Positions 31,250-40,947 of a stretch of 64,000 bases of DNA are shown piece by piece; position 1 is the stretch's first letter; the number at the start of each line of letters is the position of its first letter. The stretch is taken from NCBI GenBank assembly GCA_045121595.1, contig JBGVGI010000091.1:124001-188000 (forward strand), given 5' to 3'. The position numbers and the translations under genes are program-made. This DNA comes from Fumia sp045121595 (GTDB lineage: Bacteria > Bacillota > Clostridia > Oscillospirales > Ruminococcaceae). Under the pieces are notes generated by a model that was given only the letters and a program-made list of their open reading frames with translations, searched no databases and was not told the origin of the DNA.

Positions 31250-32981
31250 CGCCTTTCATCTGAGAATCATATACTTCTTTATAGATTTCACTGTTAGCGA
31301 GGAGTTCGTTATGAGTTCCCATAGCTACTATTCTGCCGTCCTCCATAACCAAAATTTTATCGGCATCCTGAACGGAAGAAACTCTCTGTGCAATAATAAT
31401 CTTTGTAGTATCGGGAATTCTTTCGGTTAAAGCTTTTCTTACAAGAAGGTCGGTTTTTGTGTCAACCGCACTCGTGGAGTCGTCAAGAATGAGAATTTTA
31501 GGCTTTTTAAGGATTGCCCTTGCAATACAGATTCTCTGCTTCTGTCCACCTGAAACGTTGGTACCACCCTGCTCGATATATCGGTCGTATCCTTCAGGGA
31601 AGCTTGTGATAAACTCGTGCGCCTGAGCTAATTTACAAGCATTTATAAGTTCTTCGTCGGTTGCAAATTCGTTGCCCCAACGAAGGTTTTCTTTGATAGT
31701 ACCGCCGAAAAGCTCGTTTTTCTGTAAAACCATCGAAACCGAGTCACGCAAAGTGTCAAGGTCATAATTTCTTACGTCGACACCGCCTACTTTTACACAA
31801 CCATCGGTTACGTCGTAAAGGCGTGGAATAAGCTGAACAAGGCTTGACTTGGAAGAACCCGTTACACCTAAAATACCTATAGTTTCACCCGATTTTATAT
31901 CAAGGTTTATATCGGTTAAAACAAGACTGCTTCCCTTTTTGTAAGCAAAGTTTACTTTTTCAAATGTGATACTGCCGTCTTTAACTTCCATAACGGGATT
32001 TTCAGGGTTGGTGATATCACTTGTTTCGTCTAAAATTTCAACAATTCGTTCAGCAGAAGCGCGTGACATAGTAATCATAACGAAAATCATCGAAACGAAC
32101 ATAAGGCTTGATAAAATCTGCATAGCATAGGTGAAAAGGCTCATAAGCTCACCCGTGCTAAGTCCCAAAGCAGGGTCACCGCCCGATGCCACAACTGCTC
32201 TTGCGCCAAACCACGAAAGCAAAAGCATAACGGCGTACATCGAAATCTGCATAAGCGGCATATTGAAAGCTACGGTTTTTTCCGCCTTTGAAAAGCCATC
32301 GTAAATGCTTTCGGAGATATCCTTGAATTTTTTCTCCTCGTAATCTTCTCTTACGAAGGATTTTACAACCCTTACACCTCTTAAGTTTTCCTGAACAGTA
32401 CCGTTGAGTCTGTCGTAAACCTTAAACACCTTGTTGAAAAGAGGAAAGGCTCTTTTAGTGATAAAGATAAGTCCAACACCTAAAACGGGTACACCTGCAA
32501 GGAAGATAAGGGAAAGCTTTGCGTCGATTTTAAAAGACATAGCAAGCGAAAAAATAAGCATTGCAGGACTCCTTACCACCATTCTGATAATCATCTGGTA
32601 AGCCATCTGCACCCTCGTTACGTCGGTTGTAAGGCGGGTTATAATACTTGCAGTTGAGAATTTGTCAATATTCAAAAAAGAGAAATTCTGCACGTTGTAG
32701 TACATATCACGTCTTAAGTTTTTAGCAAAACCGTTTGAAGCAACTGCTGCTCTGTTTCCTGCGGCAACACCGAAGAAAAGAGAAACAAATGCCGAAATCA
32801 AAAGCAAAAGTCCCGTTTTAAAAACGTACCCCATATCACCTTTATCGATACCGAAGTCGATAAGGTTTGCCATAAGATACGGAATAAAAACTTCCAATAT
32901 TACCTCACCCGTAACAAGCACAGGGGCAAGGATAGAATCCTTTTTATATTCTCTTACACTTTTTAAGAGTTTCTTTATCAT
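31233..32981 (-). CDS. ABC exporter half-transporter, degenerate ATP-site subunit
   Basis: 582 residues, a membrane domain (about 15-300) and ATPase domain. Walker A reads 'GVTGSSKSS', with Ser in place of the usual Gly before Lys, and Walker B 'ILILDDSTSAVD', with Asp in place of the catalytic Glu. The signature 'VSGGQKQR' is canonical. This is typical of the subunit with a non-hydrolytic site in a heterodimer. It is first in the operon and overlaps the partner gene. Confidence 0.92.
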   Translation of the reverse strand: MIKKLLKSVREYKKDSILAPVLVTGEVILEVFIPYLMANLIDFGIDKGDMGYVFKTGLLLLISAFVSLFFGVAAGNRAAVASNGFAKNLRRDMYYNVQNFSFLNIDKFSTASIITRLTTDVTRVQMAYQMIIRMVVRSPAMLIFSLAMSFKIDAKLSLIFLAGVPVLGVGLIFITKRAFPLFNKVFKVYDRLNGTVQENLRGVRVVKSFVREDYEEKKFKDISESIYDGFSKAEKTVAFNMPLMQISMYAVMLLLSWFGARAVVASGGDPALGLSTGELMSLFTYAMQILSSLMFVSMIFVMITMSRASAERIVEILDETSDITNPENPVMEVKDGSITFEKVNFAYKKGSSLVLTDINLDIKSGETIGILGVTGSSKSSLVQLIPRLYDVTDGCVKVGGVDVRNYDLDTLRDSVSMVLQKNELFGGTIKENLRWGNEFATDEELINACKLAQAHEFITSFPEGYDRYIEQGGTNVSGGQKQRICIARAILKKPKILILDDSTSAVDTKTDLLVRKALTERIPDTTKIIIAQRVSSVQDADKILVMEDGRIVAMGTHNELLANSEIYKEVYDSQMKGGEEDA

Positions 32982-33055
32982 TTATTTCACATCCTATCGT
33001 ACAGTGTATATTATACCAAATTATGTGAATTTTTTCATTAATAAAATGTAAAAAA

Positions 33056-33082
33056 TAAAAGCGGAAATTATTCCGCTTTCAA
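33056..33082 (-). terminator. Terminator overlapping the HAD gene end
   Basis: AAAGCGGAA (33058-33066) pairs with TTCCGCTTT (33071-33079), covering the stop codon; on the minus strand it is followed by TATTTTTTAC. Confidence 0.75.
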
Positions 33083-33730
33083 AAAGATTTCTGTCAATTC
33101 TTTTACGTCGTTTACAATAGCATCGGCGTTTGCGTTTTCAAGTTCTTTTCTGTCTCCGAATCCGTAAAGAACACCAATACAGGGGATGTTATTATCGTGA
33201 GCACCTTCAATATCCTGGTGTCTGTCCCCCACCATAACCGCATCAGAAACTGCGATATTATTTTCTGCCAAAACGTACTCGATAACCTGAGGCTTATGGG
33301 TACGACTACCTTCAAACATAGCACCACCCATAAAAGTAAAGTATTTATCAAGTCCGAAATGTTCCATAATCTGCACAGCATAAAGTTCAGGCTTTGCGGT
33401 AGCAAGGTAAAGCTTCTTGCCGTTTTTAACAAGAGTTTCAAGGCATTCTTTTATACCGTCGTACACTCTGTTTTCAAATTTACCGACAGTCATATATCTT
33501 TCGCGGTAAAATGAGGTAGCTTTCTTTGCATCTTCTTCGGAAAAATGATAATATTCTGAAAAAGCATCAACAAGAGGAGGGCCGATAAACGGTCTTAAGG
33601 TATTAAGGTCTTCAACCTCGATACCGAACTTATTCAAAGCGTACTCGGTGGATTTGAAAATCCCTTCGCTTGAATCGGTTAAGGTACCGTCAAGGTCAAA
33701 AAGAATACTGTTTCGGTTTGTAAAATTCAT
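33068..33730 (-). CDS. HAD-family phosphatase (phosphoglycolate phosphatase-like)
   Basis: 220 residues from the ATG at 33730, preceded by AGGTGAT; upstream starts overlap the pnp terminator. HAD motif I 'FDLDGTLTDS', motif II 'LATAKPELYA' and motif IV 'VMVGDRHQDIEGAHD' are visible, and a helical cap covers about residues 20-90. The family includes Gph and PpaX, which hydrolyse phosphoglycolate or pyrophosphate. It is downstream of pnp, separated by a terminator. Confidence 0.88.
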   Translation of the reverse strand: MNFTNRNSILFDLDGTLTDSSEGIFKSTEYALNKFGIEVEDLNTLRPFIGPPLVDAFSEYYHFSEEDAKKATSFYRERYMTVGKFENRVYDGIKECLETLVKNGKKLYLATAKPELYAVQIMEHFGLDKYFTFMGGAMFEGSRTHKPQVIEYVLAENNIAVSDAVMVGDRHQDIEGAHDNNIPCIGVLYGFGDRKELENANADAIVNDVKELTEIFLKAE

Positions 33731-33746
33731 AATATCACCTAAAGAA

Positions 33747-33769
33747 AAACCCCGATAAATCGGGGCTTT
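33747..33769 (-). terminator. Terminator after pnp
   Basis: CCCCGAT (33750-33756) pairs with ATCGGGG (33759-33765); on the minus strand a T run follows. Confidence 0.85.
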
Positions 33770-33773
33770 TAAA

Positions 33774-35888
33774 TTATTCGTCTTTGTTTTTGTTAGCAAG
33801 GTCGTTCATTGCATCTTTTCTGGAAAGATTAATTCTGCCCTGATCGTCAATTTCTGTTACCTTAACGTAGATTTCGTCACCGGGCTGTACAACGTCTTCA
33901 ACCTTTTCAACACGATGGTTTTCAAGTTTGGAGATGTGAACGAGTCCTTCTTTACCGGGAGCGATTTCAACAAACGCACCGAAGTTCATAAGACGTGTTA
34001 CTTTACCTTTGTAGATAGCACCTACTTCGGGGTCTTTTGCGATTGTTTCAACGATATACATAGCTCTGTCAACGTTGTCTTTATCAACACCAAGGATAAA
34101 TACTTTACCGTCTTCTGTGATGTCGATCTTAACGTCGCATTCAGCACAGATTTTCTGGATAACTTTACCACCGCTACCGATAACTTCACGAATCTTGTCA
34201 GTATCAATAATTGTGGATTTCATCTTGGGAGCGTATTTTGAAACTTCAGGACGAACTTCGGGGATAGCCTTAAGCATAACTTCGTCAAGGATATATTTTC
34301 TTGCTTTTTCAGTCTTTTCAAATGCTTCAGCAATGATGTCCATTGTAAGACCATCAATCTTGATATCCACCTGGATAGCAGTGATACCATTATGAGTACC
34401 GCCTACTTTAAAGTCCATATCGCCAAAGAAGTCTTCAAGACCCTGAATATCAACCATTGTCATCCAACGGTCACCTTCTGTGATAAGACCGCAGGAGATA
34501 CCTGCAACGGGAGCTTTAATCGGTACACCTGCTGCCATCAAAGCCAAAGTAGAGCCACAGATGGAAGCCTGAGATGTAGAACCATTAGAAGAAAGAACTT
34601 CGGAAACAAGTCTCATAGCATAGGGAAATTCTTCAACAGAGGGCAAAACGGGTACCAAAGCTTTTTCAGCAAGAGCACCGTGACCGATTTCACGACGTCC
34701 GGGACCTCTGGAAGGACGTGTTTCACCAACGGAGTAAGAGGGGAAGTTGTAGTGGTGCATATAACGTTTTTCAACTTCTTCATCAAGACCGTCAAGAATC
34801 TGTGCATCACTTACGGGACCCAAAGTAGCAATTGTCATTACCTGAGTCTGTCCACGTGTGAACATACCGGAGCCGTGTACTCTGGGGAGCAAATCAACTT
34901 CAGCAGCAAGAGGTCTCATTTCGTCCATACCACGTCCGTCAACACGTTTCTGTTCGTCCAAAAGCCAACGACGTACAATCTTCTTCTGGAGTTTGTAGAT
35001 GCATTCGTCAATTACAGAACCCTGTTCGGGGTAGATTTCATCAAATTTTGCATGGATATCTTCAACGATAGGCTGCAAACGTTCGTCACGAACGTTTTTG
35101 TCGTTTGTATCAAGAGCAACTTTTACTCTGTCAGCAGCGAAATCATAGATAGCATCAAACATTTCGGTAGGAACTTCCATAGATTCAAAAGTGAATTTTT
35201 CTTTACCGATTTCTGCTTTGATGTCACCGATGAATTTAACCATTTTCTTGATTTCTTCGTGACCTTTTGCGATAGCGTTAAGCATAACGTCGTTAGGAAC
35301 TTCGTTAGCACCTGCTTCAATCATAACGATTTTATCTGCAGTACCTGCAACTGTCAAAGTAAGGTCGGAAACTTCTCTTTCCTTAGTTACGGGGTTTAAG
35401 ATAAGTTCGCCGTCAATAAGACCTACGTTGATAGCAGCAACGGGACCTGCAAAAGGAATGTCAGAGATATTAATTGCGATAGATGCAGCAATAAAACCTG
35501 CGATTTCAGGAGAGTTGTCAACGTCTGTTGCAAGTACTGTTACAACAACAGATACGTCGTTTCTCATATCTTTTGGGAACATAGGACGCAAAGGACGGTC
35601 GATCATACGGGAAGTCAAAGTTGCTTTTTCAGTAGGACGACCTTCTCTTTTGAGGAAGGAACCAGGGATTCTGCCTGCAGCGTAAAGTTTTTCCTCGTAG
35701 TCAATGGAAAGAGGGAAAAAGTCTACACCTTCACGGGGTTTTGCGGATGCTGTAACGTTAGCCATTACAACTGTTTCACCGTAAGTTACCCAACATGAAC
35801 CGTTTGTGAGTTCACTTGTTTTACCTGTCTGAACGGTGAGCTTACGACCTGCAAAAGTCGTTTCAAAAGTTCTTACTTCATGTGCCAT
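33774..35888 (-). CDS. pnp: Polyribonucleotide nucleotidyltransferase
   Basis: 704 residues from the ATG at 35888, after AAAGGAGGA; longer starts read into the non-coding leader. Two RNase PH domains (about 1-220 and 300-540), with 'DYEEKLYAAGRIPGSFLKRE' and 'GETRPSRGPGRREIGHGALA'. A KH domain follows ('IREVIGSGGKVIQKICAECD'), then an S1 domain ('GAIYKGKVTRLMNFGAFVEI'). It degrades RNA from the 3' end. It lies downstream of rpsO, a conserved pair. Confidence 0.97.
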   Translation of the reverse strand: MAHEVRTFETTFAGRKLTVQTGKTSELTNGSCWVTYGETVVMANVTASAKPREGVDFFPLSIDYEEKLYAAGRIPGSFLKREGRPTEKATLTSRMIDRPLRPMFPKDMRNDVSVVVTVLATDVDNSPEIAGFIAASIAINISDIPFAGPVAAINVGLIDGELILNPVTKEREVSDLTLTVAGTADKIVMIEAGANEVPNDVMLNAIAKGHEEIKKMVKFIGDIKAEIGKEKFTFESMEVPTEMFDAIYDFAADRVKVALDTNDKNVRDERLQPIVEDIHAKFDEIYPEQGSVIDECIYKLQKKIVRRWLLDEQKRVDGRGMDEMRPLAAEVDLLPRVHGSGMFTRGQTQVMTIATLGPVSDAQILDGLDEEVEKRYMHHYNFPSYSVGETRPSRGPGRREIGHGALAEKALVPVLPSVEEFPYAMRLVSEVLSSNGSTSQASICGSTLALMAAGVPIKAPVAGISCGLITEGDRWMTMVDIQGLEDFFGDMDFKVGGTHNGITAIQVDIKIDGLTMDIIAEAFEKTEKARKYILDEVMLKAIPEVRPEVSKYAPKMKSTIIDTDKIREVIGSGGKVIQKICAECDVKIDITEDGKVFILGVDKDNVDRAMYIVETIAKDPEVGAIYKGKVTRLMNFGAFVEIAPGKEGLVHISKLENHRVEKVEDVVQPGDEIYVKVTEIDDQGRINLSRKDAMNDLANKNKDE

Positions 35889-36027
35889 AAAAAATCCTCC
35901 TTTTTTTGGCGCAGCGACAGGTCTTAGCAATAAATCCTGCCTCTGATTTTCAGGGGTACGATTTAATGCTAAATTCCTGTTCCAACTGCATTTTGTCTTA
36001 ATTTTTTTACCTTTTAAATATGCCAAA

Positions 36028-36052
36028 AGGCAGACGGTAAAACCATCTGCCT
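36028..36052 (-). terminator. rpsO terminator / attenuator before pnp
   Basis: AGGCAGACGGT (36028-36038) pairs with ACCATCTGCCT (36042-36052) with one mismatch; on the minus strand a TTTTGG follows. Read-through would supply pnp. Confidence 0.72.
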
Positions 36053-36064
36053 ATAAGCCGATAA

Positions 36065-36331
36065 TTACTTACGGATACCGAGTTTAGCAATAATTGCACG
36101 GTAACGTTCGATATCTGTTTTAGTGAGATAATTGAGAAGGTTACGTCTGCGACCTACCATTTTGAGCAAACCACGACGGCTGTGATGGTCGTTTTTGTTG
36201 TTTTTCAAATGCTCTGTCAAATCGTTGATTCTCTTTGTCAAGATAGCAATCTGAACTTCAGGAGAACCTGTGTCTGTAGGATGCAATTTGTTTGCTTCAA
36301 TTACCTGTGTTTTTTCTTCTTTTCTCATCAT
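36065..36331 (-). CDS. rpsO: 30S ribosomal protein S15
   Basis: 88 residues, the standard length. It contains 'DTGSPEVQIAILTKRINDLT' and 'HHSRRGLLKMVGRRRNLLNY', both diagnostic of S15, which binds 16S rRNA at the central domain. The first ATG is chosen because AGAGGTG lies 8 nt upstream. It is followed by pnp, as in most bacteria. The leader is long for its gene and may bind S15. Confidence 0.97.
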   Translation of the reverse strand: MMRKEEKTQVIEANKLHPTDTGSPEVQIAILTKRINDLTEHLKNNKNDHHSRRGLLKMVGRRRNLLNYLTKTDIERYRAIIAKLGIRK

Positions 36332-36434
36332 AGTGAATACACCTCTTTAAATTATTTGCCTGCACAATAGTCAAGGGTAGGTATTTTCCCGTATGGGCTT
36401 AATCCACAAGACCATCAATGCGGTAACGTGTGAT
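36332..36434 (-). other. rpsO leader, possible S15 autoregulatory region
   Basis: About 95 nt between the promoter and the start codon, with a G+C-richer stretch including CCCATACGGG. S15 represses its own translation through leader structures in several bacterial groups, but the structures differ and this one does not show a motif I can name. The leader role is inference. Confidence 0.35.
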
Positions 36435-36463
36435 ATTATACCACAAAACTTTCAATTTGTAAA
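36435..36463 (-). promoter_or_regulatory. rpsO promoter
   Basis: On the minus strand TTTACA (36463-36458), a 17-nt spacer, and TATAAT (36440-36435). Confidence 0.82.
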
Positions 36464-36477
36464 GACTTTTTTTAAAA

Positions 36478-38022
36478 TTATTTTTTCATTCTGAAATCTA
36501 CCATTTTACTGTCAAAATCGTACTTTATTTCTTCAGTCTTTTTAGAGGTTATAAAGTACTCGGACTGGTAGTATAAAGGCAGAAAAACACCTTCGTTTAT
36601 GATTTTTTCCTCGGCAGATTTATATATACTGCAGGCTTCTTTCTGAGAGGGTTCAGCTGCCGCTTTTTTGAGCAAGGTATTAAACTCACCGCCAAGGTAT
36701 TCCGTAAAATATGAAAGCACGGCATAAGGACTGTTGTAATCACCGTTAACAGAAACCACTGCACAGTCAAAGCTTCCTTCTGCAAGGCGTTTTGCATATT
36801 CTTCGGGCTCTAACGTTTCAACAGTAAGGTAAAGTCCTAAATCCTTTTGCCATATCTGGGGAATATACGCCGAATATTCTTCGTGCCCCATTCCTTTTGG
36901 CACTATCATCAAGGCTTTTGTAATAGAAGTTTCGTCGATTTCTTTAAGCCCTTTCTGATAAAGCTCTTTTGCAGTTTCGGGGTTATAATCAAACGTGAGA
37001 GTGTCCCCTGCCAGAGTGCGGTAACTTTCCTCGCCTATTCTTATGTTCGGGGGAACTATCGCCATTGCAAGTGCGTAGTACTCGGGAAGTGCCGCTTCCA
37101 TCGAGGAATAGTCACAGTCGTACATCAATGCTTTTCTTATGTTGCCGTTCGCAAATGGAGAATCATAGGTTTTAAACAAAATTCCCCAGGTTGTATTTTC
37201 GTTATAAGAGATGTTGTATCCTTTTTTGGAAAGGCGGTAAAGCATCGTACTGTCGGTGGCAAGAGCCGAAGTCTTACCGTTTATAAACCTTTCGCTTTTA
37301 TCCTCGTCTTTAATGATGTTGAAGATTACCTCATCGGTTTTAACGTCGGATTTATCAATATACTCCGCATTCTTTACAAGCTTTAAATAGTCTTCTTTCC
37401 ACGCATTAAGATAAAAAGGTCCGTTTGCACATATCATTTTGGCGCTTAAACCATATTTCCCTTTGGTTTCAAGGAAAAATTCTTCATTACAAGGCATCGC
37501 AGGTGCAGTTGTTAAAAGATACAGAAAACGTGAATTGTATTCAGAAAGCTTTATCTGTAAAAGTCTGTCGGAAAGTGCCGTAACACCTAAGTTTTCGGGC
37601 GAAAGCTTACCTTCATACACTTCTTTACTGTTTAATATACAGAAAAAGTCGTTGACACTTTTTGAATTTGTAGTCGCATCAAAAAGCCTTACAAAGGAAA
37701 AAACGAAATCGTGCGCCGTGACGGGCGTTCCGTCCGACCATTTAACGTCTTCTTTAATAACGAAGTTATAGGTAAGACCATCGTTCGTTACGGTATATTT
37801 TTCGGCAACTGCACATTCGATTTCTCCATTTTCGGCAGTTCTCAAAAGTCCTTCAAAAAGGCTTCCTATAATAAGTTTCGAAGGGTAATCATAAGCAGAC
37901 TGAGGGTCTAAGTTTATAGGTGCAGCATCGATATCGTAAGAAAGTGTTATCTCTTTTCCAGAACAGGAAAATAAAGAAAAGCTTATAAAAACAACTAAAA
38001 TAACGGATATTATCTTTCTCAT
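36478..38022 (-). CDS. Peptide/oligopeptide-binding lipoprotein (SBP_bac_5 family)
   Basis: 514 residues. A lipoprotein signal peptide (1-19) with lipobox 'LFSC', lipidated Cys at 20. The body has 'TYNFVIKEDVKWSDGTPVTA', typical of DppA/OppA substrate-binding proteins. Permease and ATPase genes are not adjacent, so it may serve a distant transporter. It starts 14 nt downstream of the FAD gene stop, so the two are probably co-transcribed. Confidence 0.9.
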   Translation of the reverse strand: MRKIISVILVVFISFSLFSCSGKEITLSYDIDAAPINLDPQSAYDYPSKLIIGSLFEGLLRTAENGEIECAVAEKYTVTNDGLTYNFVIKEDVKWSDGTPVTAHDFVFSFVRLFDATTNSKSVNDFFCILNSKEVYEGKLSPENLGVTALSDRLLQIKLSEYNSRFLYLLTTAPAMPCNEEFFLETKGKYGLSAKMICANGPFYLNAWKEDYLKLVKNAEYIDKSDVKTDEVIFNIIKDEDKSERFINGKTSALATDSTMLYRLSKKGYNISYNENTTWGILFKTYDSPFANGNIRKALMYDCDYSSMEAALPEYYALAMAIVPPNIRIGEESYRTLAGDTLTFDYNPETAKELYQKGLKEIDETSITKALMIVPKGMGHEEYSAYIPQIWQKDLGLYLTVETLEPEEYAKRLAEGSFDCAVVSVNGDYNSPYAVLSYFTEYLGGEFNTLLKKAAAEPSQKEACSIYKSAEEKIINEGVFLPLYYQSEYFITSKKTEEIKYDFDSKMVDFRMKK

Positions 38023-38036
38023 ACTGCACCTCCTTT

Positions 38037-39617
38037 TTACATTTTATATTTGCTTATAATTTTAACGGCTATTTTAACTCCGTCAACTGCGGCGCTCATA
38101 ATTCCGCCCGCATATCCTGCACCTTCACCGCAAGGGTAAAGTCCTTTTATTCCCAAAGCCTCAAAATCATCGTTTCTTAAAATTCTCACGGGGCTTGAAG
38201 TTCTGGTTTCAGGGCCTGTGAGTACCGCATCAGACGATGCGAAGCCTTTTATTTTTCTTTCAAAAGAATTAAGTCCCTTTCGCATCATATCGGTAATGAC
38301 GGGTGGAAAAAGCTCGTCAAAGCTTATTTCTGCAATACCTAAAGAATAACTCGGGGTAACTCTTTTTAAATCGATACCTTTTTTACCCTGCAGGAAATTA
38401 TTAACGGTTGCACCACACGCTTTGTAATTTTTACCCGCAAGTTCAAAGGCTTTCTTTTCAATGGATTCCTGAAACTCAACACCTGCAAAGACGTCTTTGC
38501 CAAAATCATTACTGTCAACCGACACGACGAGTGCAGCATTTGCATTGTCCCCGTTTCGGGAATATTCGCTCATACCGTTTGTGACAACCTGTCCTTCACC
38601 CGAAGACGACGGCACCACGGTACCTCCAGGGCACATACAGAAAGTGTACACTCCCCTCTCACCCTCACGGTAAGAAAGCTGATACTCACCCGGTGGCAAA
38701 TCGGGATGCCCTGCAAGAGGTCCATAAAGACCTTTGTCAATTTCAGTTTGAAGATGCTCAATTCGAGCCCCTACGGAAAAGGCTTTACTTTCCATCACAA
38801 CGTTTTTATCGTAAAGCATCTTAAACGTATCTCTTGCACTGTGTCCTATCGCAAGGATAAGATTTTCAGTTTCAATAACTTCACCGTTTACAACAACTCC
38901 GCAAAGCTTGTTATTCTTAACTAAAATATCGGTTATCTTGGAGTCAAAGAGGACTTTTCCTCCGTTTCTGATAACGTCTTCTCTTAAATTTTTAACGACT
39001 TTTCTTAACTTATCGGTGCCTATGTGAGGTTTTGCTTTTTTCAAGGTTTCAAGGGGCACACCGAAATACGAAAGCCTTTCTATTATATATTCGCATAACG
39101 GGTCATTAATTCGGGTAGTGAGCTTACCGTCGGAAAAAGTACCCGCACCACCTTCCCCGAACTGAACGTTACATTCAGAGTCAAGGTTTCCGCTTTGCCA
39201 GAAAGCATTTACTTTTTCTATTCTTTTATCAACGTCACTTCCACGTTCTAAAACGATTGGCGCATACCCTTCCTTAGCAAGTAAATCGGCGGCAAACATA
39301 CCTGCAGGGCCAAAACCCGCTATAACTATAGGTTTTTTCAAAGGTTCGTTCCCCTTTTCAAACGAAAAAGGAAGAGTTTCTTTATATTGAGCATCGTTAC
39401 CCAATTTTTTGGCTGTTTTCTCCTCGTTTTTAAAAAGCTTTACTGCAACGGTACTGACTTTTAAGATATTATTCTGTTTTCTGGCGTCAATCGATGTTTT
39501 GGTCACATAAGCTTCCTTCACATCGGTTTCTGTAACTCCGAGCTTTCTGAGAGCTTTTTTTACCGAAGCTTCATCATTTTCGCCCAAAAGAGTCTTCACG
39601 TTTCTTAAAAGTATCAT
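38037..39617 (-). CDS. FAD-dependent oxidoreductase of the COG2509 type
   Basis: 526 residues from the ATG at 39617, after GGAGAG. N-terminal small alpha/beta domain (about 1-80), FAD-binding 'PIVIAGFGPAGMFAADLLAK' (about 94-113), 'GEGGAGTFSDGKL', 'NLILAIGHSARDTFKMLYDK', and the C-terminal 'GLYPCGEGAGYAGGIMSAAV'. The family is widespread in Firmicutes; its reaction is not known. It is downstream of the cdaA-cdaR pair, separated by a terminator. Confidence 0.87.
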   Translation of the reverse strand: MILLRNVKTLLGENDEASVKKALRKLGVTETDVKEAYVTKTSIDARKQNNILKVSTVAVKLFKNEEKTAKKLGNDAQYKETLPFSFEKGNEPLKKPIVIAGFGPAGMFAADLLAKEGYAPIVLERGSDVDKRIEKVNAFWQSGNLDSECNVQFGEGGAGTFSDGKLTTRINDPLCEYIIERLSYFGVPLETLKKAKPHIGTDKLRKVVKNLREDVIRNGGKVLFDSKITDILVKNNKLCGVVVNGEVIETENLILAIGHSARDTFKMLYDKNVVMESKAFSVGARIEHLQTEIDKGLYGPLAGHPDLPPGEYQLSYREGERGVYTFCMCPGGTVVPSSSGEGQVVTNGMSEYSRNGDNANAALVVSVDSNDFGKDVFAGVEFQESIEKKAFELAGKNYKACGATVNNFLQGKKGIDLKRVTPSYSLGIAEISFDELFPPVITDMMRKGLNSFERKIKGFASSDAVLTGPETRTSSPVRILRNDDFEALGIKGLYPCGEGAGYAGGIMSAAVDGVKIAVKIISKYKM

Positions 39618-39633
39618 ATATTCTCTCCACAAA

Positions 39634-39660
39634 TTAAGCCCTTAAAAATAAGGGCTTAAT
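39634..39660 (-). terminator. Terminator of the cdaA-cdaR operon
   Basis: TTAAGCCCTTA (39634-39644) and TAAGGGCTTAA (39649-39659) form an 11-bp perfect stem right after the cdaR stop. Confidence 0.8.
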
Positions 39661-39663
39661 TTA

Positions 39664-40947
39664 TCAGTTTTTCTGTTTTAAAGTTATAGTAGCGGAATAC
39701 TCACCTACCGCCCACGCAACAACACTGTTCTGACAGTAAACTTTTGCAGAAACGTTATAATTTCCTGTTTTACCGCCAATCTGTGAAAGGTCGGCAATCG
39801 CAACCACGTCCTGAGACGTAAGCTTTTCAACCACGTTTTTCGGACCTACAATTTTTACACCGCTTATATTGTTTTTCTTATCACCTTTAAAGCCTGCGGG
39901 GGCGTTCTCACAAACTACGTTGGATACTTCAAAAGTCTTTGAAATATAATCCTTGGTGTTGAAAGTAACTGTAACTTCGCCTAATTCCTCAACGTTTTTG
40001 ATACCCGCTTTGAGTTCAATAGGAACAGTCACTGTATAACCTATATCAATATTTCTGAAATCAATTGGTCCTACCATTATAGCCTCGATAGAGTCAATAG
40101 TTTCACTTGCGGAAGCAACCTTAATCGTATTGACCGACAGATTATATCCAAGCTTTTCAGTAGGAAATCCCTTCGGAACGTTTACGTACTCAACCTTAAG
40201 AGGCAATACCTTTTCTTTGTAAATCGGGATGGTAACCGAAATTACGTCGAGGTTATCGATAATAAGCTGATTATCACGGACTTCATTTCCCTCAGCGTCA
40301 AGCAAAACGGCATTTGCAGAGGTAGTAAAGCTTTCGGTAAGTTTTTCCTCAGCACCTATCTGAATAACGCAGGACTCTATTTTATTGACAACCGCTTCAG
40401 GGCCTTTTACAGTAAGAGCCTCGATATCGGCGTACGCCTTTTCCATAATATATCCGTTTGAGGCGGTGAGACCGGGAGCTACAACTTCTATCGGGAATTC
40501 CTTGGTAATAATCTTGTCAAATTTAAGTTTCACCTCGGTAGTAGTCCATGAAATTACACTGTACTCGGGGTCACTTACCTTTCTTATAACCTGAACAGGA
40601 AGAGTGTATTCCCCCGGTTCCGTAACGTTTGCAAGTGAAACCTGAGCAGTAAAATCACCTGCTTCAAGACGGGTAATTTTGTATTTTTTACCGTTAACCT
40701 GAATATCGGTAACAAACTGACTGTCACCAATAATTTCAAGTCCTAAGTCCTTTGCCATCGAGTTTTCGTAATTAATCGTAATCGGTACGTCGGTAATGAA
40801 GGTATTTGAATTGGGACGTTGGTCAACGTAAATACTGAACCAGATACAGATAGCAATAACTATCGAAAAAATCAAAACAAAGGTGTTATTATTAAATAAG
40901 TTACGAAAATCAATCTTCGGTATCTTCAGATTTTCTTTCTTTTTCAT
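39664..40947 (-). CDS. cdaR: YbbR-domain regulator of the diadenylate cyclase
   Basis: 427 residues. One N-terminal membrane helix ('TFVLIFSIVIAICIWFSIYV', about 23-42), then four YbbR-like beta repeats outside the cell. CdaR modulates CdaA. Its start overlaps the cdaA end by 38 nt, so the two are coupled. In many Firmicutes glmM follows this pair; here an FAD gene follows instead. Confidence 0.92.
   Translation of the reverse strand: MKKKENLKIPKIDFRNLFNNNTFVLIFSIVIAICIWFSIYVDQRPNSNTFITDVPITINYENSMAKDLGLEIIGDSQFVTDIQVNGKKYKITRLEAGDFTAQVSLANVTEPGEYTLPVQVIRKVSDPEYSVISWTTTEVKLKFDKIITKEFPIEVVAPGLTASNGYIMEKAYADIEALTVKGPEAVVNKIESCVIQIGAEEKLTESFTTSANAVLLDAEGNEVRDNQLIIDNLDVISVTIPIYKEKVLPLKVEYVNVPKGFPTEKLGYNLSVNTIKVASASETIDSIEAIMVGPIDFRNIDIGYTVTVPIELKAGIKNVEELGEVTVTFNTKDYISKTFEVSNVVCENAPAGFKGDKKNNISGVKIVGPKNVVEKLTSQDVVAIADLSQIGGKTGNYNVSAKVYCQNSVVAWAVGEYSATITLKQKN

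Noticed and set aside
34392..35399. Long frame antisense to pnp (335 codons)
   Set aside because: It is a shadow of pnp codon bias, low in typical gene features and rich in Phe/Ser/Cys. pnp is certain on the other strand.
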